11,507 nucleotides of DNA, taken from assembly GCA_015494735.1 (NCBI GenBank), contig WGAQ01000043.1, forward strand, positions 1 through 11,507, given 5' to 3'. Under the pieces are notes generated by a model that saw only the letters and a list, made by a program, of their open reading frames with translations, searched no databases and was not told the origin of the DNA. The translations under genes and the position numbers were made by a program. Below, piece after piece: positions 1 to 6,203 of this stretch. Within the stretch, counting starts at the first letter, position 1. Each line of letters starts with the position of its first letter. The DNA comes from Caldifarciminota bacterium (GTDB taxonomy: Bacteria > Hydrothermota > Hydrothermia > LBFQ01 > DSFT01).

Positions 1-1
1 C

Positions 2-439
2 CACAACATCTCCGCCATTATCAGAACTGCCGAGGCAGTCGGTGTATCTGACATTTACTTTTCGATGAAGGAAGGGATACCCTTCGAAATAAGTTCCAGA
101 GTCACAATGGGAGCCCACAAGTGGGTCAATATTCACGAGGTAAACAATCCCGGAGAATTTCTCCAATCGATGAAATCGAAAGGATTCAATCTGGTGGCAA
201 CCGCCCTGAGGGACGATGCAATGGATTTCAGGAAGTACGATTATACGCAGAAAACTCTCATAATCATGGGGAACGAAAGCGAGGGGCTGGATGAATGGGT
301 GATTAATCTCGCCGATTACGTTCTGATTATACCCATGTACGGAATGGTCCAGAGCCTGAATGTATCGGTTGCAGCGGCAATAATACTGTACGAGGCCCTC
401 AGGCAGAGAGAGGAAAGAGGTATGTATTCGAACCGCTGA
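2..439 (+). CDS. SpoU/TrmH-family RNA 2'-O-methyltransferase (3' part)
   Basis: This is the C-terminal part of an S-adenosylmethionine-dependent SpoU-family (SPOUT fold) enzyme that methylates a ribose 2'-OH in tRNA or rRNA. The frame is open from base 2 through the left edge, so the true start lies outside the window; the first ATG at 65 is internal. All three SpoU motifs are visible: HNISAIIRTAEAVGV at the edge (motif 1, with the conserved Asn and Arg), LIIMGNESEGL (motif 2, Gly-Asn-Glu), and IPMYGMVQSLNVSVAAAIILYE (motif 3, with the Ser-Leu-Asn-Val-Ser knot segment). The short C-terminal tail (ALRQREERGMYSNR) resembles TrmH, which makes Gm18 in the tRNA D-loop, but the exact target nucleotide cannot be read from this fragment. 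It ends 48 bases from a convergent gene, with a shared GC-rich hairpin between them. Family assignment is firm; substrate is inference. Confidence 0.9.
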   Translation, partial: HNISAIIRTAEAVGVSDIYFSMKEGIPFEISSRVTMGAHKWVNIHEVNNPGEFLQSMKSKGFNLVATALRDDAMDFRKYDYTQKTLIIMGNESEGLDEWVINLADYVLIIPMYGMVQSLNVSVAAAIILYEALRQREERGMYSNR

Positions 440-451
440 AGGATTTCCTGA

Positions 452-480
452 ATTAAATAAAAAGGGGGCGAGCGCCCCCA
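452..480 (-). terminator. Intrinsic terminator of the surface-protein gene
   Basis: A perfect 6-bp GC stem (GGGGGC / GCCCCC, 464-479) with a four-base loop lies between two convergent genes. Read on the minus strand it is followed directly by TTTTTATTTAA, a classical Rho-independent signal 8 bases after the stop codon of the 488-2311 gene. On the plus strand the hairpin is followed by AGATAGAATT, with no T-run, so it would serve the methyltransferase gene only weakly, though the stem may still protect that mRNA's 3' end. Confidence 0.85.
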
Positions 481-487
481 GATAGAA

Positions 488-2311
488 TTACCTGACTATC
501 AGAGAACCGGCCTTGCCTCTGTTGTTGATGTAGAAGTATGCGCCAGCGGGTATGTTTCCGACGAAGGCCCTGTCAGCGCCCTTATGCACGTACACCTTCC
601 TCACCAGTTTACCAGCGGTGTTGTAGAGTTCTATGACCATATCCTCACCGGCAGGAGCATTGAGTACCAGATATCCATTGGAGATACCCCTGACCAGTTT
701 CGCATCACCGGGAACGATGAAAGCTTCACCGGAGCCCACGTAATTAGCAGCGGTATCAACCACTATACCCAGCACCCAGTCGTAATCCAGACCGTAGTCG
801 GAAAGCTGTGCCCATACTCCACCGGCCACGCTGTCAGCCCTGATCCAGCAACCCTTTCCGGCAGTGCATCCATCCTCAGCACCGAGAGGATATCCACCGC
901 TTACGTTCTCCAGCTCCCTGGCCACGTAGAAGGGGAAGTTCCCTATGGTGAGAGCGGCAAGGTCACCGGAAGCGATGGTGTCTATGTTGAATATAAGCAG
1001 GCCGGGGGTGGTTCCCACATCACCCACATCCATCCTGAACAGAGGATTCAGGTGGTCAGGCATACCACCGTTGTCAGGGTAGATGGCAACAGCGTTGTTT
1101 CCACCACTCACGCAGGTTCCACCGGGCACACAGTGATAGAAGAAGATGGCCTTTATATACCTGCCCGTGAACAGGTAGAGGTCGGAGGAATCGAACTTCA
1201 CAGCAATGTTGGTATATCCAAGGCTTCCACCAGCGCCGATTGCGGTGGTTGCTTCCAGTCCATCGGAATATGCAATGGTATCACCCACCTTGTAGGTGAC
1301 GAAGTCATAGGTCATGGAAAGGGTATCATTGGCTGGATAGTCATCCGGAGTAAGGCTGTGATATGCCACGAAAGAGGTAAGGGCATCTATAGACACACCG
1401 GTAAAGAGCACGGTATCAACTGCCCCAGCAGCGAGGGACAGACCGCTTACAGTGTAGGGAGTTCCATTGACCTCCAGGATAAGATCGAAAGCAGTCTGGT
1501 CATTGGTTCCCTCATTGGAAATCACCACGCTCACATCACCCGTCTGGGGCCATGTGGGAGTGTTGTCGGCGGGATAAAACGTATAGAAATCGAACACTGG
1601 AGGAATTATATCCACAACTGCCAGGTCATTGGGAAGAGGTATAAAGGCGGAGACAGAAACATTGTCGAATGCCACATTCCAGTTCCAGCCACCACCATCT
1701 ACATACTCGAGTATAACTATAAGGCTCTCAGCACCGGTCACCAGGGCTGTAATGTCGAATGTAACGAAGCCGGAATCATTGGTAACTGTGAGAGGCTGTT
1801 CCATAACGAGGGATGTATCAGCCCAGGCGGTTCCATTGAAGGTGGCCACGTAAACCCTTGCGGTGTCATCCTCGTTATAGGAATCGAACCCATAGTCATA
1901 GGAAAGGTAGAAAGCAGTGGCACCCGTGGCTGTAGTCAGGTCAACGACTGGAGATATAGCCCTCTCCAGAGAGGGGGGTGCACTGCTTCCAGCAGCATCA
2001 TCGTCGTAGTTGAGGGCATAAGTTCCACAGTTGGTGGGAGGCTGATGTATATTGGTACACTGAGCCGCTGCGAAAGACACACCATCACTATTGCCATCTA
2101 TGATGGTCCAGCCAGCAGCATCCCCATCCTCGAAATCATCCGAAAATAGAACAACATTACCCAGAAGCCCGTATCCGGAGCCCGTGGAGGGCCTCACATA
2201 CTCCACAGTAGCACTGCTCCTCACAGCATCATCATAATACTTCTGCACCTTTGCAGAGGACCATCCATCCACCTGCAAACCCACGCCCGTCACAAGCAAA
2301 AGCTCAAGCAT
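488..2311 (-). CDS. Secreted multi-domain beta-sandwich protein with C-terminal sorting-like domain
   Basis: A 607-residue predicted exported protein. Residues 1-20 form a weak signal-like segment (MLELLLVTGVGLQVDGW) without the usual N-terminal Lys/Arg. Residues about 55-222 open with LFSDDFEDGDAAGW and look like the jelly-roll/MAM-type adhesin fold. Residues 228-335 (DLAVVDIIPP, then VSVVISNEG) look like a CARDB/Ig-like domain. Residues 340-530 form a further beta-rich domain, and 539-607 (VIELYNTAGKLVRK, then IPAGAYFYI) resemble type IX secretion C-terminal sorting domains. Six Cys fall in three close pairs (85/95, 394/400, 482/488), suggesting disulfides outside the cytoplasm. The start at 2311 is chosen because AAAAGGAGGT lies six bases upstream and a promoter 30 bases upstream. 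The frame stays open to 2608, including a second ATG with a good RBS at 2473. Domain names are by resemblance; ligand or enzyme activity is unknown. Confidence 0.85.
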   Translation of the reverse strand: MLELLLVTGVGLQVDGWSSAKVQKYYDDAVRSSATVEYVRPSTGSGYGLLGNVVLFSDDFEDGDAAGWTIIDGNSDGVSFAAAQCTNIHQPPTNCGTYALNYDDDAAGSSAPPSLERAISPVVDLTTATGATAFYLSYDYGFDSYNEDDTARVYVATFNGTAWADTSLVMEQPLTVTNDSGFVTFDITALVTGAESLIVILEYVDGGGWNWNVAFDNVSVSAFIPLPNDLAVVDIIPPVFDFYTFYPADNTPTWPQTGDVSVVISNEGTNDQTAFDLILEVNGTPYTVSGLSLAAGAVDTVLFTGVSIDALTSFVAYHSLTPDDYPANDTLSMTYDFVTYKVGDTIAYSDGLEATTAIGAGGSLGYTNIAVKFDSSDLYLFTGRYIKAIFFYHCVPGGTCVSGGNNAVAIYPDNGGMPDHLNPLFRMDVGDVGTTPGLLIFNIDTIASGDLAALTIGNFPFYVARELENVSGGYPLGAEDGCTAGKGCWIRADSVAGGVWAQLSDYGLDYDWVLGIVVDTAANYVGSGEAFIVPGDAKLVRGISNGYLVLNAPAGEDMVIELYNTAGKLVRKVYVHKGADRAFVGNIPAGAYFYINNRGKAGSLIVR

Positions 2312-2317
2312 AATCCA

Positions 2318-2327
2318 ACCTCCTTTT
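2318..2327 (-). promoter_or_regulatory. Strong ribosome binding site fixing the start at 2311
   Basis: The minus strand reads AAAAGGAGGT followed by the six-base spacer TGGATT and ATG. This is near-perfect complementarity to the 3' end of 16S rRNA and is the reason for preferring the 2311 start over the longer open frame. The leader is almost identical to that of the gene at 3899. Confidence 0.8.
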
Positions 2328-2333
2328 GTTGCT

Positions 2334-2370
2334 TTATCTAATTTTAAATGCCACGGACCAGATATTTCAA
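2334..2370 (-). promoter_or_regulatory. Sigma-70-like promoter of the surface-protein gene
   Basis: On the minus strand a -35 TTGAAA (2370-2365) and a -10 TAAAAT (2346-2341) are separated by 18 bases. Transcription would start near 2334, giving a leader of about 22 bases that contains the strong RBS. The match is good but untested. Confidence 0.6.
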
Positions 2371-2380
2371 GTAGTCTGGT
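2357..2380. repeat. Inverted repeat over the -35 box (possible operator)
   Basis: ACCAGA (2357-2362) and TCTGGT (2375-2380) form a perfect six-base inverted repeat with a 12-base centre that contains the whole -35 hexamer of the surface-protein promoter. The spacing (18 bases centre to centre, under two helical turns) fits a dimeric regulator, but arms this short can arise by chance. Confidence 0.35.
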
Positions 2381-2608
2381 TATCAACAACTGAAAAACCA
2401 TGGTAAATGGCAAATATACGGCAGGGTGGTTTTGACACGAAAAATGTAGAATTTTCAGAGACTTGAATCTCATGGATTCCTCCTTCGAGTGATAACGGTA
2501 TTTCATATATTCACGATGCCGGGGAAATTCTCCGAGTTGGAAACCTCTCTGGAAAATGTCACCTTCGGTTTCTGGAAAAAGGACTTCCCCAGAAGGTGCT
2601 TTAGACAA
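2381..2608. other. Rest of the divergent intergenic region
   Basis: About 230 bases between the surface-protein promoter and the M50 protease gene. No convincing gene is seen. The minus strand is open in frame with the surface protein, and it has an ATG at 2473 with AAGGAGG five bases upstream, but the peptide it would add does not look like a signal peptide or a known domain. I see no terminator or RNA gene here. Confidence 0.4.
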
Positions 2609-2614
2609 TAAACT
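2609..2614 (+). promoter_or_regulatory. Candidate -10 box for the M50 protease operon
   Basis: TAAACT lies eight bases before the GTG start at 2623, inside the ten-base string TAAACTTTAG that recurs at 3865-3874 ahead of another gene. There is no recognisable -35 box. If used, the transcript would begin almost at the start codon. An upstream direct repeat of CTTTAG (2600-2605 and 2613-2618) is also present. Confidence 0.35.
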
Positions 2615-2622
2615 TTAGGGCA

Positions 2623-3675
2623 GTGGCAGAGATATATGAAATCATAGGAAAGTACACGGTGATATACGACATAGAGGGAGAAGATGGCTATATTCGTGCG
2701 ATAGTGGCCATTCCCGAAAACAGATTTCTGGAAGCACTCACAAGGGAGCTGACCCGGAGGGGATTCGTAATGCAGGTGGAAAAGGATCCCTATTCGAATC
2801 TTTACATTCTCAACATCGCACAACTCCCGGAAGAAAAGAGGAAATTTCCATGGGTAAACCTCATCCTCTTTATCCTCACCATCCTGACCACCATGATGGC
2901 CGGAGCATTCCAGCAGGGGGTGAATCCTTTCGAAGGCCTGAATATTCTCAGGGGGATACCCTTCTCGTTTTCTATAATGACCATCCTCCTGGCCCACGAA
3001 ATGGGCCATTATCTGATGTCCAGGAAGCATGGAGTAAGGGCAACCCTTCCCTACTTCATCCCGTTTCCCCATCCCCTCATCGGAACCATGGGCGCTCTCA
3101 TAAAGATAAAATCCCCTATTCCGGACAGAAAGGCCCTGCTGGAAATCGGTGCCGCAGGACCGTGGGCGGGTATGTTAGTGGCAGTTCCCATAACCATAGC
3201 AGGGCTCATGCTTTCGGATGTGGTGCAGGTGAGCAGTCAGGAAGGACTGTATCTGGGCAATTCCTTATTATTCCTCCTGCTCTCCAAAGCAGTGGTGGGT
3301 AATCTGCCTCCCGGATACGACTTACATCTACATCCGATGGCTTTCGCGGGCTGGCTGGGATTCTTCGTCACCAGCCTCAATCTCATTCCCATGGGACAGC
3401 TGGATGGAGGGCACGTGGTATATGCCCTCTTCGGGAAGAGGGTCCACCGCACCATAGCACGCATCACATGGGTCTTTCTTGTTATAAGTGGCCTCATATG
3501 GTGGAAGGGATGGCTCACCTGGGCGATAATCGGACTGATTCTGGGGCTCGGACATCCGGAGCCATTGAACGACCACACTCCCCTGACGAAGAGGGAGAAA
3601 GTTTTCGCCGTACTCTCCATACTGCTGTTCATCATCACATTTGTTCCCAATCCCATAGTGGTAAAGGGCCTATGA
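2623..3675 (+). CDS. EGY-like M50 site-2 intramembrane metalloprotease
   Basis: A 350-residue multi-pass zinc protease that should cut membrane-embedded substrates, probably in signalling or membrane quality control. The zinc-binding HEMGH is at residues 125-129 at the end of a hydrophobic helix (LLAHEMGHY). The second catalytic motif NLIPMGQLDGGH is at 253-264, with Asp261 as the third ligand. Between them FIPFPHPLIGTMGA (145-158) is the signature seen in the plant EGY1/cyanobacterial branch of the family. Residues 1-75 form a soluble alpha/beta domain ahead of the first helix (about 77-95); there is no PDZ domain. The start is uncertain: GTG at 2623 follows an in-frame stop at 2602 and has no good RBS, so a leaderless start is possible. 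Its stop overlaps the next gene by ATGA. The family is clear; the substrate is unknown. Confidence 0.9.
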   Translation: MAEIYEIIGKYTVIYDIEGEDGYIRAIVAIPENRFLEALTRELTRRGFVMQVEKDPYSNLYILNIAQLPEEKRKFPWVNLILFILTILTTMMAGAFQQGVNPFEGLNILRGIPFSFSIMTILLAHEMGHYLMSRKHGVRATLPYFIPFPHPLIGTMGALIKIKSPIPDRKALLEIGAAGPWAGMLVAVPITIAGLMLSDVVQVSSQEGLYLGNSLLFLLLSKAVVGNLPPGYDLHLHPMAFAGWLGFFVTSLNLIPMGQLDGGHVVYALFGKRVHRTIARITWVFLVISGLIWWKGWLTWAIIGLILGLGHPEPLNDHTPLTKREKVFAVLSILLFIITFVPNPIVVKGL

Positions 3676-3854
3676 AGAAAATGAGATTCTTTCTATTCTT
3701 AACGACGAAACTGATTCAGGCAGTGGGCATAGGGTTCGCAGTGATGGCCCTCTTCGCCGGTGTAAGGGGTTCCATGAAGTGGGAAATGATGCTCTTCGCC
3801 ATCGGTCTGGGCATATTTTTACTTGGAAGATGGATGGAGAACCACATTTCATAG
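3672..3854 (+). CDS. Small two-helix membrane protein, translationally coupled to the protease
   Basis: A 60-residue protein whose ATG overlaps the protease stop as ATGA, so it is very likely translated by the same ribosomes. It begins with MKKMRFF, then has two hydrophobic stretches (about residues 7-31 and 38-52) joined by a short loop, VRGSMKWEM. Both termini would lie on the same side of the membrane, probably the cytoplasm given the basic N-terminus. I recognise no family. The tight coupling suggests a partner, chaperone or regulator of the protease, but that is inference. A longer open frame begins at 3468 inside the protease gene and is not favoured. Confidence 0.7.
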   Translation: MKKMRFFLFLTTKLIQAVGIGFAVMALFAGVRGSMKWEMMLFAIGLGIFLLGRWMENHIS

Positions 3855-3864
3855 ATTACCCCTT

Positions 3865-3892
3865 TAAACTTTAGCGTCGATTAAAAGGAGGG
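3865..3892 (+). promoter_or_regulatory. Candidate -10 box and strong RBS ahead of the 79-residue gene
   Basis: TAAACT (3865-3870, in TTTAAACTTTAG) is followed by AAAAGGAGGG (3883-3892), spacer TGGGTT and ATG at 3899. The RBS plus spacer differs at only two positions from the leader of the surface-protein gene. No clear -35 box is seen, so the RBS is much better supported than the promoter. Confidence 0.5.
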
Positions 3893-3898
3893 TGGGTT

Positions 3899-4138
3899 AT
3901 GAAGGCGTACATTGTAAGGAATGTTGACAGTTTGAATGATGCAATAGAGAAGTTGGAAAATGCACTCCTGAGGCGCAGAATTCACTTTCTGCAAGTGAGA
4001 TACAATAACAATAGGGTCAGGATAACTGTACTGGATCTGGGTAAAAGGGAAGCCCGCATAGAGGATATCGAATTTACCCCTGTGTTTGCGGGGGAAGGAG
4101 CTATAAGGTTCTACGAGACCGGGAAAAGCCGGAGATAA
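3899..4138 (+). CDS. Unrecognised 79-residue basic protein
   Basis: I do not recognise this protein. It is a soluble-looking, charged 79-residue chain with no signal peptide, Cys or membrane segment. Predicted layout: a strand (KAYIVRNV), an amphipathic helix (SLNDAIEKLENALLRR, residues 11-26), then strands with alternating hydrophobic and basic residues (IHFLQVRY, RVRITVLDL, IEDIEFTPVF) and a basic tail (GKSRR). That alpha/beta pattern with many Arg residues could suit nucleic-acid or protein binding, but this is a guess. Its excellent RBS and own candidate promoter indicate real expression. The stop codon TAA lies 9 bases before glyS and inside a small hairpin, so the two genes are probably coupled. 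Confidence 0.7.
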   Translation: MKAYIVRNVDSLNDAIEKLENALLRRRIHFLQVRYNNNRVRITVLDLGKREARIEDIEFTPVFAGEGAIRFYETGKSRR

Positions 4139-4145
4139 AATCCGG
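4129..4145 (+). repeat. Small hairpin across the stop codon just before glyS
   Basis: CCGGA (4129-4133) and TCCGG (4141-4145) pair perfectly around the loop GATAAAA, which contains the TAA stop of the 79-residue gene. The stem ends two bases before the glyS ATG. Ribosomes finishing the upstream gene would melt it, so it could couple glyS translation to the upstream gene. It also covers the candidate -10 box TAAAAT. Confidence 0.4.
4136..4141 (+). promoter_or_regulatory. Candidate -10 box for a leaderless glyS transcript
   Basis: TAAAAT starts on the TAA stop of the upstream gene and lies exactly six bases before the glyS ATG, the same geometry as at 7600-7605 on the other strand. There is no Shine-Dalgarno sequence at the proper distance. 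No -35 box is evident, so the site may instead be an A-rich gene junction. Confidence 0.3.
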
Positions 4146-4147
4146 AC

Positions 4148-6193
4148 ATGAAGCCCTTCGTTCTGGAAGTGGGCGTGGAAGAAATCCCGCCCTTCGAAAT
4201 AGAATCCATAGAGAATCAACTGAGGGATAACTTTATCGAGATTCTCGAAGAGGAGAGGTTCGACTATTCCGGAGTGCGCACCTACTCCACCCCGCGCCGC
4301 GTGGCCATATTCATAGAATCCCTTTCGGAGAGAGGAAAGGACGTGGAGAAGGAGGAAGTGGGTCCTCCCCTCGAAATCGCAAGGAAAGACGGAGAGTGGA
4401 CCAGAGCCGCAGAGGGATTCGCCAGGAGGCTGGGGATATCCGTTGACGAATTGTACGAAGTCCGCAGGGGCAATAAGGTGTATGTGGCCGGGAAGAGGAT
4501 TCAGAAGGGAAGGACGATAGATGAGGTCCTGCAGGACAGATTCGAGAAACTCATATCCTCCATCCGGCAGAAGAAAACCATGAGATGGCTCCCCTTCCAG
4601 GACATTCCCTTCATCCGTCCCATCCGATGGATACTGGCCCTATACGGGGAGAGGGTGGTTCCCTTCACTTTCCTGAATCTCCAGTCGGGCAGACATACCT
4701 ATGGACATCGCCTCCTCTCGGGAAGGATAGAAATTCCTTCGGCACAGGAGTACGAAAATCTCCTCAGGGAAAATTACGTCATTCCGGACAGAGTCGAGAG
4801 ATACGAAATGATGATGAGGGAAATAGAAGAGGAAAGAGGGGAATTCGAGCCATACAGGGATGAGGGGCTTTACACCGAAATCAATGGACTGGTCGAATAT
4901 CCCCAGGCTGTCGTGGGTCAGTTCGACGAGATTTATCTGGAACTTCCGGATCGGGTGGTCATCACAGCCATGAAGGTGCACCAGAGGTACATAGCCCTCT
5001 TCGAAAATGGCAAACTCACAAATAAATTCATCGCCATCATAAACAACCTCAAGAAATACAGGGACAATATAGTTCCCGGACTCGAAAAGGTCCTGAGGGC
5101 CCGCCTGGAGGATGCCCGATTCTACTACGTGCAGGACACGAAAAAGCCCATAATAGAGTATCTCGATGAACTCAAAGACATAGTGTGGCACACCAGTCTG
5201 GGGAGCATGTACGACAAGGTGATGAGGGTGAAGGAACTGGCCCTCTGGATGGCGGAGAAACTGGGTGCCCGAAAGGATGTGGTGGAGAGGGCTTCTCTCA
5301 TATACAGGAATGACCTTGCAACCCTCATGATAAGGGACGGAAAGGAATTCACAGAACTGGAAGGGTACATAGCGAGCGAATATGCCAGAGCGTCCGGCGA
5401 GAGTCCGGAAGTGGTTCAGGCCATATACGACTACACCCTGATGGATAAACCGGAAACCCTGGAGGGGAGCATACTGGCAATAGCCGACAGACTGGACACC
5501 ATAGTGGGAATACTGTCCACGGGATACAGGGTGAAGGGCTCCTACGACCCTCTGGGAATCAAAAAGGCTCTCTACGAGATATTCGACACGATTATAAGCA
5601 AGGGCATCCACTTCGACATGGAGGCCGCCATTAAGAAAACGCTGGAAATATATGGCCTGAGGGATTCGGTGGATGAGTACAGGAAATTCGTCTTCTCCCG
5701 TCTCGAGAATTACCTGGAGGAGAAAGAGGGCATAAGATGGGACATCGTGGATGCGGTGATAAATTCCGGACTGAGCGACGTGTATGAGATTTACTCGAGG
5801 GCCAGATTTCTCGACGAATTCAGAAAGGAGAATCCGCAGCTATTCGAGGAAATCGTGACGGGGCAGAAGAGGGCCGGCAATATACTGAAGAAAGCGGGAC
5901 CGCTTCCGGAGGTGAGGGAAGAATTGCTGAAGGACCCCCACGAAAGGGCCCTGTACGGGGACGCCCTGAGGGTAAAGGAGCCTCTGGAGGAAGCTCTGTT
6001 CCGCAAGGACTATCCGAAAGCGATGGAACTTCTTCTCCAGTTGAAGAGCAGAATAGATGCTTTCTTCGACAACGTATTCGTAATGGTGGACGATGAGGAA
6101 ATCAGGAACAACCGCCTTGCCCTCCTGAAGATGGTGAAGAGTCTATTCGACAGGATGGCCGATTTCTCGAGAATCCAGATAGAAAAGAAGTGA
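4148..6193 (+). CDS. glyS: Glycyl-tRNA synthetase beta subunit
   Basis: The 681-residue beta chain of the bacterial alpha2-beta2 glycyl-tRNA synthetase, which binds and positions tRNA-Gly while the alpha chain (GlyQ) activates glycine. The N-terminus MKPFVLEVGVEEIPP is diagnostic, as are the STPRRVA segment, FIRPIRWILALYG, TYGHR, and the HD-like segment WHTSLGSMYDKVMRV in the middle. RNDLATLMIRD followed by FTELEGYIASEYA corresponds to the usual KADL...FPELQG...YA block. The C-terminal part is the helical anticodon-binding-like domain, ending FDNVFVMVDDEEIRNNRLALL. The length is normal for the family. The alpha gene, usually the upstream neighbour, is absent here; the upstream gene is an unrelated 79-residue protein. 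The gene ends 10 bases from the convergent moxR-like gene with no terminator between. Confidence 0.97.
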   Translation: MKPFVLEVGVEEIPPFEIESIENQLRDNFIEILEEERFDYSGVRTYSTPRRVAIFIESLSERGKDVEKEEVGPPLEIARKDGEWTRAAEGFARRLGISVDELYEVRRGNKVYVAGKRIQKGRTIDEVLQDRFEKLISSIRQKKTMRWLPFQDIPFIRPIRWILALYGERVVPFTFLNLQSGRHTYGHRLLSGRIEIPSAQEYENLLRENYVIPDRVERYEMMMREIEEERGEFEPYRDEGLYTEINGLVEYPQAVVGQFDEIYLELPDRVVITAMKVHQRYIALFENGKLTNKFIAIINNLKKYRDNIVPGLEKVLRARLEDARFYYVQDTKKPIIEYLDELKDIVWHTSLGSMYDKVMRVKELALWMAEKLGARKDVVERASLIYRNDLATLMIRDGKEFTELEGYIASEYARASGESPEVVQAIYDYTLMDKPETLEGSILAIADRLDTIVGILSTGYRVKGSYDPLGIKKALYEIFDTIISKGIHFDMEAAIKKTLEIYGLRDSVDEYRKFVFSRLENYLEEKEGIRWDIVDAVINSGLSDVYEIYSRARFLDEFRKENPQLFEEIVTGQKRAGNILKKAGPLPEVREELLKDPHERALYGDALRVKEPLEEALFRKDYPKAMELLLQLKSRIDAFFDNVFVMVDDEEIRNNRLALLKMVKSLFDRMADFSRIQIEKK

Positions 6194-6203
6194 AGGGAAT
6201 CGC

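Noticed and set aside
584..2149. A 521-codon open frame on the plus strand opposite the surface-protein gene
   Set aside because: It is exactly codon-aligned antisense to that gene and stays open because the real gene avoids TTA, CTA and TCA codons. It has no RBS, and its translation shows no recognisable domain, while the minus-strand protein has promoter, RBS, terminator and clear domains.
2503..3072. A 189-codon minus-strand frame overlapping the protease gene
   Set aside because: Most of it is antisense to the M50 coding sequence, including HEMGH, and it has no RBS or family resemblance.
4640..5611. A 323-codon minus-strand frame inside glyS
   Set aside because: It lies wholly opposite a clear glyS gene and its translation is rich in His, Tyr and Phe with no recognisable domain; it is a codon-usage shadow.
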